Shown: piece after piece, positions 9,155-20,200 of the stretch
Position numbering within the stretch: the stretch's first letter is position 1
Layout: the number at the start of each line of letters is the position of its first letter
Assembly: GCF_048569485.1 (NCBI RefSeq)
Contig: NC_134360.1
Coordinates: 205,381,792-205,445,791 of the forward strand
DNA from: Anomaloglossus baeobatrachus
Lineage: Eukaryota > Chordata > Amphibia > Anura > Aromobatidae
Direction of reading: 5' to 3'
DNA length: 64,000 bases
Program-made: the position numbers and the translations under genes
Notes under the pieces: generated by a model
The model's database searches: none
What the model saw: the letters and a program-made list of their open reading frames with translations, nothing else
What the model was told of the DNA's origin: nothing

Positions 9155-11026
9155 TTGGTCGGTGGCAGGCTCTCCCACTTTGGCGACGTGTGGTTTCAAC
9201 ACGTCTCCGATCAGTGGGTGCGGGATATCATCTCCCACGGCTACAGGATAGAATTTTCTTCCAGCCCGCCAAACAGATTTTTTCTGTCCACCCCCCCCTG
9301 CTCCAAAGCCGCCGCCTTCTCTCAGGCCGTGGCATCCCTGCAGGCCAACGGTGTAATTGTTCCGGTTCCCGCCTGGGAACGGTTCAGCGGTTTCTACTCA
9401 AACCTCTTTCTAGTCCCCAAAAAGGACGGTTCCTTCCGGCCCATCCTGGATCTCAAGCTTCTCAACAAGCACGTTCAGGTGCGGCACTTTCGCATGGAAT
9501 CTCTGAGATCGGTCATTGCCTCAATGACCCAAGGAGATTTTCTGGCATCCATCGACATCAGAGATGCCTATCTGCATGTTCCTATTGCGGTTTCGCACCA
9601 GCGTTGGCTACGCTTTGCAATCGGAGAGGAACATTTCCAATTCGTGGCTCTCCCCTTCGGCCTAGCCACGGCCCCTCGAGTATTCACCAAGGTCATGGCA
9701 GCAGTAGTTGCGGTCCTGCACCTCCAGGGGTTGGCAGTGATTCCTTACCTGGACGACCTTCTAGTCAAGGCCTCATCCAGTGCAGACTGCCAGCGGAGTG
9801 TCTCGCTCACTCTCGCCATTCTAGTCCAGTTCGGGTGGCTTGTCAATTTGCCCAAGTCCACTCTGATTCCAACCCAGAAACTCGAGTACCTAGGGATGCA
9901 ATTCGAGACTCTGCCGGCACTTGTGAAGCTGCCCTTAGTCAAACAGCAGTCTCTTCGTCTGGCGGTACGCTCTCTGCTGAGGCACCGCCGTCATTCCATC
10001 AGACACCTCATGCGGGTGCTGGGTCAGATGGTGGCGTCAATGGAAGCGGTTCCCTTTGCTCAGTTCCATCTGCGTCCCCTGCAGCTGGACATCCTCCGCT
10101 GTTGGGACAAGCGGATCTCTTCCTTGCACAGGCTGGTGGCTCTGTCGCCACAAACCAGGAGCTCTCTTCAGTGGTGGCTTCAGCCCCTCTCTCTGTCACA
10201 GGGACGCTCCTTCCTGACTTTGTCCTGGGTAATCCTCACCACGGATGCCAGTCTCTCCGGTTGGGGAGCAGTATTTCTCCATCACCGAGCACAGGGCACT
10301 TGGACTTCGTCCGAATCAGCTCTCTCAATCAATGTGCTGGAGATCAGAGCTGTGTTTCTAGCTCTCCTAGCCTTTCACCACCTGTTGGTGGGCAAGCACA
10401 TCCGAGTCCAGTCAGACAACGCGACAGCGGTTGCCTACATCAATCACCAGGGCGGGACTCACAGCCGTCTGGCGATGCTGGAGGTTCAACGAATCCTCCA
10501 GTGGACGGAGGACTCGAAGTCCACCATATCTGCAGTCCACATCCCAGGCGTAGAAAACTGGGAGGCCGATTATCTCAGCCGTCAAACCGTAGACGGCGGC
10601 GAGTGGGCCCTGCATCCGTCAGTGTTCAAATCACTCTGCCGCAAGTGGGGCACTCCAGAGGTAGATCTAATGGCATCCCGGCACAACAACAAGGTTCCGG
10701 TTTACGTGGCTCGCTCCCACGATCCTCAAGCCTTCGCTGCAGACGCACTGGTTCAAGATTGGTCTCAGTTCCGTCTGGCCTATGTGTTTCCCCCTCTAGC
10801 GCTCTTGCCCAGGGTTCTGCGCAAGATCAGAATGGAGGGCCGTCGAGTCATGCTCATTGCTCCGGACTGGCCCAGGCGAGCGTGGTACCCAGACCTGCTC
10901 CGTCTGTCCGTAGAGGTGCCGTGGCGTCTCCCGGACCGCCCAGACCTTCTCTCTCAAGGTCCGTTCTTCCGCCAGAATTCTGCGGCTCTCAGATTGACGG
11001 CGTGGCTCTTGAGTCCTGGATCCTGA
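9155..11026 (+). CDS. DIRS ORF2: reverse transcriptase and RNase H
   Basis: A 623-residue polyprotein. The reverse transcriptase is recognised from LVPKKDGSFRPILDLKLLN, FLASIDIRDAYLHVPI, FVALPFGLATAPRVF and the catalytic box IPYLDDLLVKAS. RNase H follows, with TTDASLSGWGAV, a glutamate in NVLEIRAV and SDNATAVAYIN. The last 150 residues (PEVDLMASRHNNKV...LIAPDWPRRAWYPDL) sit where DIRS1 elements carry a methyltransferase-like region; I cannot confirm its motif by eye. ORF2 makes the cDNA. The frame of ORF3 runs open through this whole stretch. Confidence 0.9.
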   Translation: MVGGRLSHFGDVWFQHVSDQWVRDIISHGYRIEFSSSPPNRFFLSTPPCSKAAAFSQAVASLQANGVIVPVPAWERFSGFYSNLFLVPKKDGSFRPILDLKLLNKHVQVRHFRMESLRSVIASMTQGDFLASIDIRDAYLHVPIAVSHQRWLRFAIGEEHFQFVALPFGLATAPRVFTKVMAAVVAVLHLQGLAVIPYLDDLLVKASSSADCQRSVSLTLAILVQFGWLVNLPKSTLIPTQKLEYLGMQFETLPALVKLPLVKQQSLRLAVRSLLRHRRHSIRHLMRVLGQMVASMEAVPFAQFHLRPLQLDILRCWDKRISSLHRLVALSPQTRSSLQWWLQPLSLSQGRSFLTLSWVILTTDASLSGWGAVFLHHRAQGTWTSSESALSINVLEIRAVFLALLAFHHLLVGKHIRVQSDNATAVAYINHQGGTHSRLAMLEVQRILQWTEDSKSTISAVHIPGVENWEADYLSRQTVDGGEWALHPSVFKSLCRKWGTPEVDLMASRHNNKVPVYVARSHDPQAFAADALVQDWSQFRLAYVFPPLALLPRVLRKIRMEGRRVMLIAPDWPRRAWYPDLLRLSVEVPWRLPDRPDLLSQGPFFRQNSAALRLTAWLLSPGS

Positions 11027-11061
11027 CGGCTTCAGGCATTCCCTCTGAGGTCATCTCCACC

Positions 11062-12045
11062 ATGACTCAGGCTCGGAAGTCTTCCTCGGCCAAGATTTAC
11101 CACAGGACTTGGAAAATTTTCCTGTCCTGGTGTCGTTCGTCCGGCCATGCCCCTTGGCCGTTCTCCTTGCCGACCATCCTGTCTTTTCTACAGTCCGGTC
11201 TACAGCTAGGACTGTCCCTCAATTCCCTTAAGGGACAGGTGTCGGCTCTGTCAGTATTGTTCCAGCGGCGTATCGCCCGACTGGCTCAGGTGCGCACCTT
11301 CATGCAGGGCGCATCTCACATCATTCCTCCTTACCGGCGGCCCTTGGATCCCTGGGACCTTAATCTGGTCCTCACGGCCTTACAGAAACCCCCCTTTGAG
11401 CCTCTCAGGGAAGTTCCCTTGTCTAGACTTTCACAGAAAGTTGTTTTTCTAGTAGCCATAACTTCTCTCAGGAGAGTTTCGGATTTGGCTGCGCTCTCTT
11501 CAGAATCCCCCTTTTTGGTGTTTCACCAAGACAAGGTGGTTCTTCGTCCGACTCCGGACTTTCTCCCTAAGGTGGTGTCTCCTTTCCACCTTAACCAGGA
11601 CATTTCATTGCCTTCTCTTTGTCCGGCCCCGGTGCATCGCTTTGAGAAGGCGTTGCACTCCTTAGATTTGGTGCGGGCGCTCCGAATCTATGTGTCACGC
11701 ACCGCTGTTTTTAGGCGGTGCACATCTCTTTTTGTGCTAACCACTGGTCAGCGCAAGGGTCTCGCTGCTTCTAAACCGACTCTAGCTCGTTGGATCAGGT
11801 CGGCTATCTCCGATGCCTACCAGTGTTCTCAGGAGCCTCCCCCGCCGGGGATTAAGGCGCACTCGACCAGAGCTGTCGGTGCCTCCTGGGCTTTCAGGCA
11901 CCAGGCTACGGCTCAGCAGGTTTGTCAGGCTGCCACATGGTCCAGTCTGCACACTTTTTCGAAGCACTACCAGGTGCATGCTCATGCTTCGGCAGATGCG
12001 AGCTTGGGCAGATGCATTCTTCAGGCGGCTGTCGCCCATTTGTGA
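11062..12045 (+). CDS. DIRS ORF3: tyrosine recombinase
   Basis: A 327-residue tyrosine recombinase taken from the ATG at MTQARKSSSAKIYH; the frame itself is open from 9190. Catalytic-type residues are seen in TSLRRVSDLAAL, HSTRAVG and FSKHYQVHAH. It inserts the circular cDNA of the element. The copy ending at 55951 has exactly the same length, which supports this start. Translation of the overlapping frame in the native element is not shown by the sequence. Confidence 0.88.
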   Translation: MTQARKSSSAKIYHRTWKIFLSWCRSSGHAPWPFSLPTILSFLQSGLQLGLSLNSLKGQVSALSVLFQRRIARLAQVRTFMQGASHIIPPYRRPLDPWDLNLVLTALQKPPFEPLREVPLSRLSQKVVFLVAITSLRRVSDLAALSSESPFLVFHQDKVVLRPTPDFLPKVVSPFHLNQDISLPSLCPAPVHRFEKALHSLDLVRALRIYVSRTAVFRRCTSLFVLTTGQRKGLAASKPTLARWIRSAISDAYQCSQEPPPPGIKAHSTRAVGASWAFRHQATAQQVCQAATWSSLHTFSKHYQVHAHASADASLGRCILQAAVAHL

Positions 12046-12109
12046 AGTTAGGTTTTGCCTACTTCTCAGTTGGTTTATTTCCCGCCCATGGACTGCTTTG
12101 GAATGTCCC

Positions 12110-12205
12110 ATGGTTTGGGTCTCCCATAAGGAACGATAAAGAAAAAGAGAATTTTGTTTACTTACCGTAAATTCTTTTTCTTATAGTTCCGACATGGGAG
12201 ACCCA
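12110..12205 (+). repeat. Internal complementary region of the 6658-12512 DIRS element
   Basis: The left part (GGGTCTCCCATAAGGAACG) is the reverse complement of the element's left end. The right part (AGAGAATTTTGTTTACTTAC) is the reverse complement of its right end. In the DIRS model this joins the two termini during circle formation. Confidence 0.88.
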
Positions 12206-12344
12206 GCACCCTCCCTGTTGCCTGTTGGCAGTTTTTTGTTCCGTGTGTTTCACCGGCTGTTAGTAGACAGAGTTCTGGTCTTTCCGAGTTTTACTCTTTC
12301 TCTACTTATGGGTGGATGTCCTCCTTCAGCTTTTGCACTGAACT

Positions 12345-12512
12345 GGGTAGATTGTCATCCAGGGGGTGTATATAGCCGGAGGGAGGAGCTACACGTTTGA
12401 GTGTAGTACTTTGTGTGTCCTCCGGAGGCAGTAGCTATACACCCATGGTTTGGGTCTCCCATGTCGGAACTATAAGAAAAAGAATTTACGGTAAGTAAAC
12501 AAAATTCTCTTT
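12345..12512 (+). repeat. Right inverted terminal repeat of the 6658-12512 DIRS element
   Basis: It pairs with 6658-6800 and adds about 50 bases (GAATTTACGGTAAGTAAAC...) found inverted in the internal region. Confidence 0.88.
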
Positions 12513-12542
12513 ATTCAGGTTATTCATTCCAAATGCCTACCA

Positions 12543-13440
12543 TGTTTTTCCAAAAATAAGACACTGTCTTATACTTTTTTTTTTTTTATTTTTTGCCCCC
12601 AAAAAAGCGCTAGGGCTTATTTTTGGAGAAACATGGTTTGCTTGTAAGTTTACCTCCCCAAAAAAGCAGAACCCTCCCCCCCCTTCCCAGGATCATCATA
12701 CTTACGACACCCCGGATGGCTCCCTGGCTCGCAGGTCTTCCCTGTGAACTCCAGCGGGCCCTTTCAGCAGGTGTGCTGCACGCGGTCCTTACTTGCTTCT
12801 GGCCAAAACATTCATATACATTTGATCACACACACTCATTCACACAGACACATACACACAGTCACTAATCAAATTGCGCGCACACACAATCACATATGAG
12901 ACCACACACATACTCACTAGTCACTCACCATATCCGGCGGTACAGAATGCCTCCGGCTGCAGGGAAAGATGGGAGGAAGTTATGCATCACAGGTACTGTA
13001 AGCATTCCATCCGCAGCTGCAGGTCCTTGCGTCCCAGCACGGCGCCCTTCGTCCCAGCACGGCGCCTTTCGTCCCAGCACGGCGCCCTTCGTCCCACCAC
13101 GGCGCCCTGCGTCCCACCACGGCGCCCTGCGTCCCACCACGGCGCCCTGCGTCCCACCACGGCGCCCTGTCTGACAGAAGGAATCGGTATCGCTGGATGT
13201 GGTGAGTGAGTGCGCGATCTGATGGGTGATTGTGTGTGTGATCTGATGGGTGTGCGTTCCACTGCAGGTCCTCGGCTTCTGGGTGTGATTGCGGGGTCTG
13301 TCGTCTCTCTTTTGAGGGTGTCTGCTTTCTATAAGGAAGTGTCCTGCTGTATCTTTAACTTTTTCAGCTGCATGGACACCTCATTATTGAACCGCAACTA
13401 GGGCTTATTTTCAGGGTAGCGCTTATTATTGGAAAAACAC
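12543..13440. mobile_element. Non-autonomous DNA transposon with AATAAG subterminal motifs
   Basis: The ends are inverted: TGTTTTTCCAAAAATAAG on the left and CTTATTATTGGAAAAACAC on the right. Several GGGCTTATTTT motifs lie near both ends. The inside holds CA-rich tracts and a 20-bp tandem array. No transposase was found. It may belong to the hAT group, but that is only a guess. Confidence 0.6.
13031..13170. repeat. 20-bp tandem repeat, 7 copies
   Basis: The unit is GTCCCAGCACGGCGCCCTTC or the variant GTCCCACCACGGCGCCCTGC. The first three copies are mostly one variant and the last four the other, so the array grew by local duplication. There are no spacers, so this is not a CRISPR array. Confidence 0.93.
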
Positions 13441-13632
13441 AGCAGTACTGTTCCAGTATTTGTCACGAATAACAAACCTAATGCAAGTCAGCATTTCTCT
13501 TGAAGATTTCCCAGAAAAATGCTGGGGTTCCCCATTGTCTTGCATTAGGTTCGTTATCCATGACAAATCCTGCAATAGCACTAGGTAGTCGGAACGAATA
13601 ACCCGAATATTTAGCATTCGCTCATCACTAGT
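13437..13632. repeat. Foldback MITE of the TGATGAGC family
   Basis: Two inverted arms around CAAGTCAGCATTTC...CTTGCATTAGG, ending GCATTCGCTCATCACTAG. Same family as 1838-2072. Confidence 0.6.
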
Positions 13633-14899
13633 AATATACGACACTTTGATCTTCATGACTCATGAACGTTTCCAGGAGTAATAACAGAGGAGCAACACTG
13701 TTTCTAGAGTTTTAAGCTTAGATGTCCCAGAATTGTCTTTTGATGGTGAAAATCAAAAAATGTGCGAAGGAATAGAGTTGAGCAAAATGATTCACAGGAC
13801 CCTGGACCGCGGCCACTTTGGTAATCCGAGGATGCCGGACAAGAGCCCTGGAAACAGTCTACCTGCCGGGATCACTGGCATGTATCTTGCCACCATGATG
13901 ATGTGCCAGGCCTACTAATCAGGGACCAGGACTTTACTATGGTGGTCATGGACTTCTGAATAAGCTGCTGGACCAGGGTCCTGCAAATCTTCTTTCCTCA
14001 ATTAGTAAGGAGGGCTGGCCAGTCCTGGGAAGTTATGCGTTTTCTCAAAGAAGAGGAAGATCTTCTGTATTCCTACTAGTGACTGATGCAGCCAACAAGG
14101 GACCCGATGATGGTTCACTGTGGGGTAAGTGATGGACTCCTTCAAGGAGATCGTACCAAGGCTTCACCACCTGGAGGTTACTCGGTCCATACTGCTCAGT
14201 GTTATGAGCCAAGAGTAGTCTTGGGCAGAGGTGGTGGTTCATGGTCCATTCAGGTGGCCCAATAATGGGCAAACAAGCGGGGGATGAAAGTGCCCCATTC
14301 TGATGGTCTGCGGGGGTCCGACCTCTGTAAATTATCACATATCCTGATAATGTTTCACCTGCCGGCTCCTTTAAGTTGTTGTGTGACCCATAGCCACCAA
14401 GTGTAATCATATAAAGAAATCTGCAACACTACTAGTGAACCGGGGGTTAATGAGAACAGATTTTTAGGCTTTATCAAGGCTCTATTGAAATTCTTTCCAT
14501 TTCAATCGTATATTTAGCCGGACATTTAGTTCTCCCGACCTCTGCATACAAGAATCTCTCCTGATAACGGCTCTGTGTAGATTTATTAGATGCATGTTTT
14601 TTTTTTGTTTTCTTTACCTGTTGATCCACCACCTATTTTATGGTGCAAAACGCTTTAATAGGTCTTTAAAAAACAAGCGCTAACGTAAAATCCACCCGGT
14701 GAATTACATGGGTGACATTAAAGGGAATTATCAGAAAATGCTATATTGTTTAAATAATTTTGTGTTAAATGTTTGATTTTTTTTTTCCTTATTGTGTTTT
14801 TTTTCTTTTCTTTTTAAATGCTCACACCGGCCACAGGAGCAATATTAAATACCTATTCTTTACAGAAGACTTTTCAGAGGTAGCATTATCATAGGCAGC
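13633..14899. other. Intergenic DNA, nothing recognised
   Basis: No coding signal, splice structure or clear repeat. Short open frames lack any recognisable domain. There are poly-T runs near 14600 and 14785. Confidence 0.5.
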
Positions 14900-16240
14900 A
14901 CTACAGAAACCCCTCTGATCACATAGGATCCACCAATTACAATAGGTAATGTAACAGCTCACCTCCACCCCTTCCTGTACAATGACTGATAAAACATCTA
15001 CAATAGATTAATCACAATAGGTGATAATAATATTCATTTATATAGCGCTGTTAATTCCACAGCGCTTTACATACATTATATACATTGTGGCTCACAATCT
15101 AGGTTCCCTGTCAATATGTTTTCGGAGTGTGGGAGGAAACCCACATAAACACGGGGACAACATACAAACTCCTTGCAGATGGTGTCCTTGGTGGGATTTG
15201 AACCCAGGACCCCAGCGCTGCAAGACACCACTGAGCCACCGTGCCGCCCGATATCACAGCTCACCTTCTCCTCCTGTAAAATGACTGAAAACGCCTCTAT
15301 ATTACGATAAATAACATAGGATCCAACATTCACAGCAGGTGCACCTTCTCCCACTCCTTAACAATGACTGGTAACAACTCTATATAGAGTAGATAAAACA
15401 GGATCCACCAGTCACAATAGGTGATGTCACAGCTCACCTCCTCTTCCTTTAGAATGACTGATAAAACCCCTGTATACAGTAGATAAATTACAATAGGTGA
15501 TGTCACAAGTCCTCCTCCTGTTCAATGACTGATATATCTATATGCAGCAAATAACACATGGATCCACCATTCACAACATGTAGTTACAGCTCACCTCGTC
15601 CCACTCCTGAACAATGACTGATACACCCCTATATACAGTAGCTAAATCACAATAATGTTTTTAAACATTACATTTTTATTAGAATATAAAATCATATATT
15701 ACATATTTGTTTGAACAGTGATTGGGAAGAATGGGGAAGGGGGAGGGGTGATGACATTAGAGATGTAACATTACTGGTAACACTGGTGCAATCTGCATAC
15801 TAAATACTGTAAATACTATGGCTGTAGAGAATAAGTAATGTCACAAATCACCTCCTCCGCCTGTTTAATGACTGATAGCACCTCTATATTACTGTAGATA
15901 ACAAAGGATCCAAGATTTACAACAGATGTCACAGCTCACCACCTCCTCTTACTGTACAATGACTGATAAAAACCCCTATATATAGTAGATAAATCACAAT
16001 AGGTGATGTCACGGCTCACCTCCTCCTGTACAATGTCTGATAACCTCTATATACAGTAAATAACACAGGATCCACCATTCGTGATGTCACAGTTCACTTC
16101 CTCCTTACTGTACAATGATTGAGAACACCAATATATACCGCAGATAACACAGGATCCACCATTCACAATAGGTGATGTCACAGCTCACTTGCCTCCTTAC
16201 TGTATAAGGATTGATAACACCTCTATATACCACAGATAAG
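14900..16240. repeat. Diverged minisatellite, about 72-90 bp units
   Basis: About 11 imperfect copies of a unit containing GGATCCACCATTCACAATAG, GTGATGTCACAGCTCACCTC and CAATGACTGATAACACC. Neighbouring CAATGACTGAT motifs are 72 to 90 bases apart. It is interrupted by a V-SINE (15024-15249) and by about 190 bases of unrelated AT-rich DNA near 15650-15840. Confidence 0.85.
15024..15249 (-). mobile_element. V-SINE, tRNA-derived
   Basis: On the - strand it starts GGGCGGCACGGTGGCTCAG and shows a tRNA-like box A (TGGCTCAGTGG) and box B (GGTTCAAATCC). A conserved central part (GTTTGTATGTTGTCCCCGTG) and an L2-like tail (GTAAAGCGCTGTGGAATTAA) follow. It is inserted in the minisatellite. Not a functional tRNA gene. 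Confidence 0.9.
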
Positions 16241-17279
16241 TGCACTTTGCACACGATCATTAGATGCTTCATTGCATTATCTAAGGTCAGCCTATTCCTG
16301 CTATTGTACATGTGGATTTCCAAAAAAAAAAAAGTGCAAAATCAGTGGCCAGTGTGAAAAATGCAAGATTTTTTTTTAATTTATTTAAAGTACAGATTGT
16401 GATTTAAAAAATAACTATTATACAAAGTATCATGTCAAAAAGCTGTATTTGGCCGTGCTCTGTACGCTGAGCTCCCAAGAGATGGGTGAAAGGAAGGTGC
16501 AGGTGCACTCTCTTATTTTCTAGCCCCATATAGTGTTGTTCGGCGTGGGCCGGGGACTGGAGACCTCCACTGATCACCAAAGCCAGGCTCCCTGCTTATG
16601 TTTATGCATGAGCAGAGCAGTGTACGGGCTCAATAGCAGTGTGTGGGTCCGTGCACGGCACTGCTCATACTGGAGGAAAGGTTTCTCCCCCGTACTTTTG
16701 TGCACCTAGACCCCGACTGATCACCACTACCAATGTTCTTGTATTGATTCTTCATGGTTTTCAGCATCTCTATTTTTCACTAGCTGCCTTCATTATGGAG
16801 TTTTGTATACAATCCTGTCCTGTTCCAATGATCATCACACCCGGGGGTCTTCACAAGACTGGTTGGTTTGATAACTTTCCAAATACTGTACTAAGGCTTT
16901 GTCCTTCCATGGGTGACTTGAACACTTTTATCTCCCATAGAGATGTTTCTCAAGTTATTCTCACACATGGAGTGTAGTATTCCACCTATTGTGTATATTC
17001 TAGTGATGTTGCCATAGGTCGGTAGCACCTGTGTGCAGTTTTTGTGGCCGGGGGAACTTCAGGTGCAGCCGACATACTTCTTATTGGTGTTACATACATT
17101 TTCTACTTCTTCAGTGCTTGAATCGCTGTGCGGCGGTGGATGAGGAGGTCGGAGCCGGCTGTAATGCACAGTTCTAAAATTTGCAAAGAGCCATATCCAA
17201 TAATTCATGTTGTAGCAATAGCCAGGGATTATGCAATCCCTTTATGGGTGGGTGGGGAACTAAGAGCAGTATTAGCAGA
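16241..17279. other. Intergenic DNA, nothing recognised
   Basis: No gene or clear repeat seen. It includes short poly-A and poly-T runs at 16320-16380. Confidence 0.5.
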
Positions 17280-20200
17280 GAAGGGAATTTTGTTACTTAC
17301 CGTAAATTCCTTTTCTTCTAGCTCTTATTGGGAGACCCAGACGATTGGGGTATAGCTACTGCCCTCCGGAGGCCACACAAAGCACTACACTAAAAAGTGC
17401 AAGGCCCCTCCCCTTCTGGCTATACCCCCCCGTGATATCACGGGTTCTCCAGTTTTAGTGCCAAAGCAAGAAGGAGGAAAGCCAATAACTGGTTTAAACA
17501 AATTAACTCCGAGTAACATCGGAGAACTGAAAAACCGTTCAACATGAACAACATGTGTACCCGCAAACAACAAAAAAATCCCGAAGGACAACAGGGCGGG
17601 TGCTGGGTCTCCCAATAAGAGCTAGAAGAAAAGGAATTTACGGTAAGTAACAAAATTCCCTTCTTCTTCAGCGCTCTATTGGGAGACCCAGACGATTGGG
17701 ACGTCCAAAAGCTGTCCCTGGGTGGGTAAAGAAATACCTCATGTTAGAGCTGCAAGACAGCCCTCCCCTATGGGGAAGCCACTGCCACCTGCAGGGCTCT
17801 TCTACCTAGGCTGGCGTCCGCCGAAGCATAGGTATGCACCTGATAATGTTTGGTGAAAAAATGTGCAGGCTCGACCAGGTAGCTGCCTGGCACACCTGTT
17901 GAGCCGTAGCCTGGTGTCGTAATGCCCAAAACGCACCTACGGCTCTGGTAGAATGGACCTTCAGCCCTGAAGGAACCGGAAGCCCCGCAGAACGGTAGTC
18001 TTCAAGAATTGGTTCTTTGATCCATCGAGCCATGGTGGCTTTAGAAACCTGCAACCCCTTGCGCGTACCAGCGACAAGTACAAAAAATGCATCAGAGCGG
18101 CGCATGGGCGCCGTGCGGGAAATGTAGATTCTGAGTGCTCTCACCAGAACTAACAACTGTAAATCCTTTTCATACCGGAGAACCGGATGAGAACAAAAGG
18201 AAGGAAAGGGTATATCCCGATTAAGAAGAAACGTGGATACAACCTTAGGGAGAAACTCCTGAATAGGGCGCAGCACTACCTTGTCCTGGTGGAACACTAG
18301 GAAGGGAGCCTTGAATGACAGAGCCGCCAGCTTAGACACTCGCCGAAGCGACGTGATCGCAACCAGAAAGGCCACTTTCTGTGACAGGCGCGAAAGGGAA
18401 ACTTCCCTCAGAGGCTCGAAATGCGGCTTCTGGAGAGCAACTAGTACCCTGTTCAGATCCCATGGATCTAACGGCCGCTTGTACGGGGGCACAATATGAC
18501 AAACCCCCTGTAGTAACGTGCGCACCTTAGGAAGACGTGCTAGACGCTTCTGAAAAGAACACGGATAGTGCCGAGACTTGCCCTTAAAGGGAGCCGAGCG
18601 ACCAACCTCTTTCCCAACCAGATTGCAGGAGGGAAGGCAAAGTAGGCAATGCCGATGGCCAGGGAGACCCTCCCTGAGCAGAACACTCAGATAAGAATAT
18701 CTTCCACGAGTTGTGGTAGATCTTGGCAGACCGCGGCTGGCTAGCCCGTCTCATGGTGACAATGACGTCGTGCTCACGGTCGACCGACGGTGAGATGCCA
18801 CAGATCACGGTACCACGACCTCCCCGGCCAGTCTGGGGCGACGAGGATGGTGTGGCAGCAATCGGTAGCTGGAACTGTGACCAATCCTGAGCCAAGGCGC
18901 CTGTCGCCAGAGCTCTTTGATCGTAAGACCGCGTCATGAAAATCGGGACCTTGTTGTTGCCGAGAAGCCATGACGTCGACGTCCGTCTTCATCCTGCGTC
19001 TACAGAATTCTTGCAAACAAACGGGTGCAGAGCCCATTCCCCTGCGTCCACGCCCTGGCGACTGAGGAAGTCTGCTTCCTAGTGTCGTACGCCCGGGATG
19101 TGAACAGCTGATATGGTGTATGCTCTGTCTTCTACCCATAGCAGAATCCGCCGGACCTCTTGGGAGTCTTGTCGACTGCGTAGTCCGCCTTGGTGGTTGG
19201 TGTATGCCACCGCTGTGGATAGTCCGACTGAATTCGGATCTATTTGCATTCCAGCCACTGCAGGAAGGCTTGCAGTGCAAGATACACTGCCCAGAGCTCC
19301 AGACCACTGAGTTGAAGAGTGGACTCCTCTGAAGATGGTCTTTGACCGTCTCTAAAACTCGCCTCTGGATGAGGCGCCTCCTTGAAGGAGAGACTGTCCC
19401 CTCGTCTGTAGTGAACGCTGTTTGTCCAGCGGAAGCTTCACTATCGCTGAGAGAGTGTGAAAACTCTCCAGGAGATGCCAGCGATTGGGTTCAACCTTGA
19501 CAAGTTGAAGACCCACCCGAAACTCTGGGAAGGGTCCAGCGCCATGTTCAGGTTGTGTTGGCATGCTTGTAAAGGAGAGTGCCTTGACCAGTAGATTGCC
19601 CAAGTAAAGGATCACAGAGTGACCGTGAGAGCGCGGGACTGCTCCCTCTGCTGCCACGAACTTGGTGAACACCCGTGGGGCTGTCGCCAGCCAAAGGGTA
19701 TGGCTACGAAACGAAATATTCTCGTCTTTAATAACGAATCGTAGCCAACGCCGGTGCCTCGGAGCAATCGGCACGTGTAGATAAGCATCCTGATGTCTAT
19801 TGAAGCTAGGAAAACTCCTTGAGACAGAGAGGCAATGACGGAGCGGAGTGATGCCATCCGGAACCGCCTGGTTTTCACGTGCTCGTTAAGCAGTATAAAG
19901 TCCAGAACGGGACGGAAGGAGCCGTCCTATTTTGGCACCACGACCAGGTCGGGGCAAAATGCGTATCTGGTTCCTGAAGAGGAACAGGGATTACCGCTCT
20001 TTCCGCCTGCAGAAGAGCCTCGGCTCGGTCGGTGCGGTAGTTTGAAAACAAACTGACTCTCACTCACAGGCCCTCAACCTGCGGTAGGTAAATGCCGCTA
20101 AAGCGGGGGAGTCTGCCCCCCCGCGGTTGCGGAGTGAGAGGGCTGAAAATTATGAGGAAAACGCTTTGGTAGCGGATCCTCCGGCTGCCTTCCCCGGGCG

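Larger units (their letters stand above)
6658..12512 (+). mobile_element. DIRS-like retrotransposon, subfamily A, whole-looking
   Basis: A 5.85 kb element with every expected part. It has a left inverted terminal repeat (from TTTCTTTATCG), a GC-rich leader, ORF1 (7705-9129), ORF2 (9155-11026), ORF3 (about 11062-12045), an internal complementary region (about 12110-12205) and a right inverted terminal repeat ending AAAATTCTCTTT. The two halves of the internal region are the reverse complements of the left and right termini, as in DIRS1. No target-site duplication is seen, as expected for recombinase-mediated insertion. All three coding regions are open with no evident break, so it is among the youngest copies here. 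It lies intergenically, just after the ZFYVE9 3' end. Confidence 0.93.

Noticed and set aside
9190-10990. 951-codon open frame taken as a separate host or viral protein
   Set aside because: It overlaps the RT/RNase H ORF of a DIRS element, and only its last third has recombinase motifs. The early part looks like a shadow frame with Pro/Ser-rich bias.
10600-11026. Confident methyltransferase domain at the end of DIRS ORF2
   Set aside because: The position fits the MT-like region of DIRS1 elements, but no catalytic motif can be confirmed by eye.
13031-13170. Seven 20-bp repeats as a CRISPR-like array
   Set aside because: The repeats are directly adjacent with no spacers, in eukaryotic DNA, inside a transposon-like repeat.
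15024-15249. tRNA gene on the - strand
   Set aside because: Boxes A and B are present, but the sequence continues into a V-SINE core and L2-like tail and has no cloverleaf. The same holds for 46267-46546.
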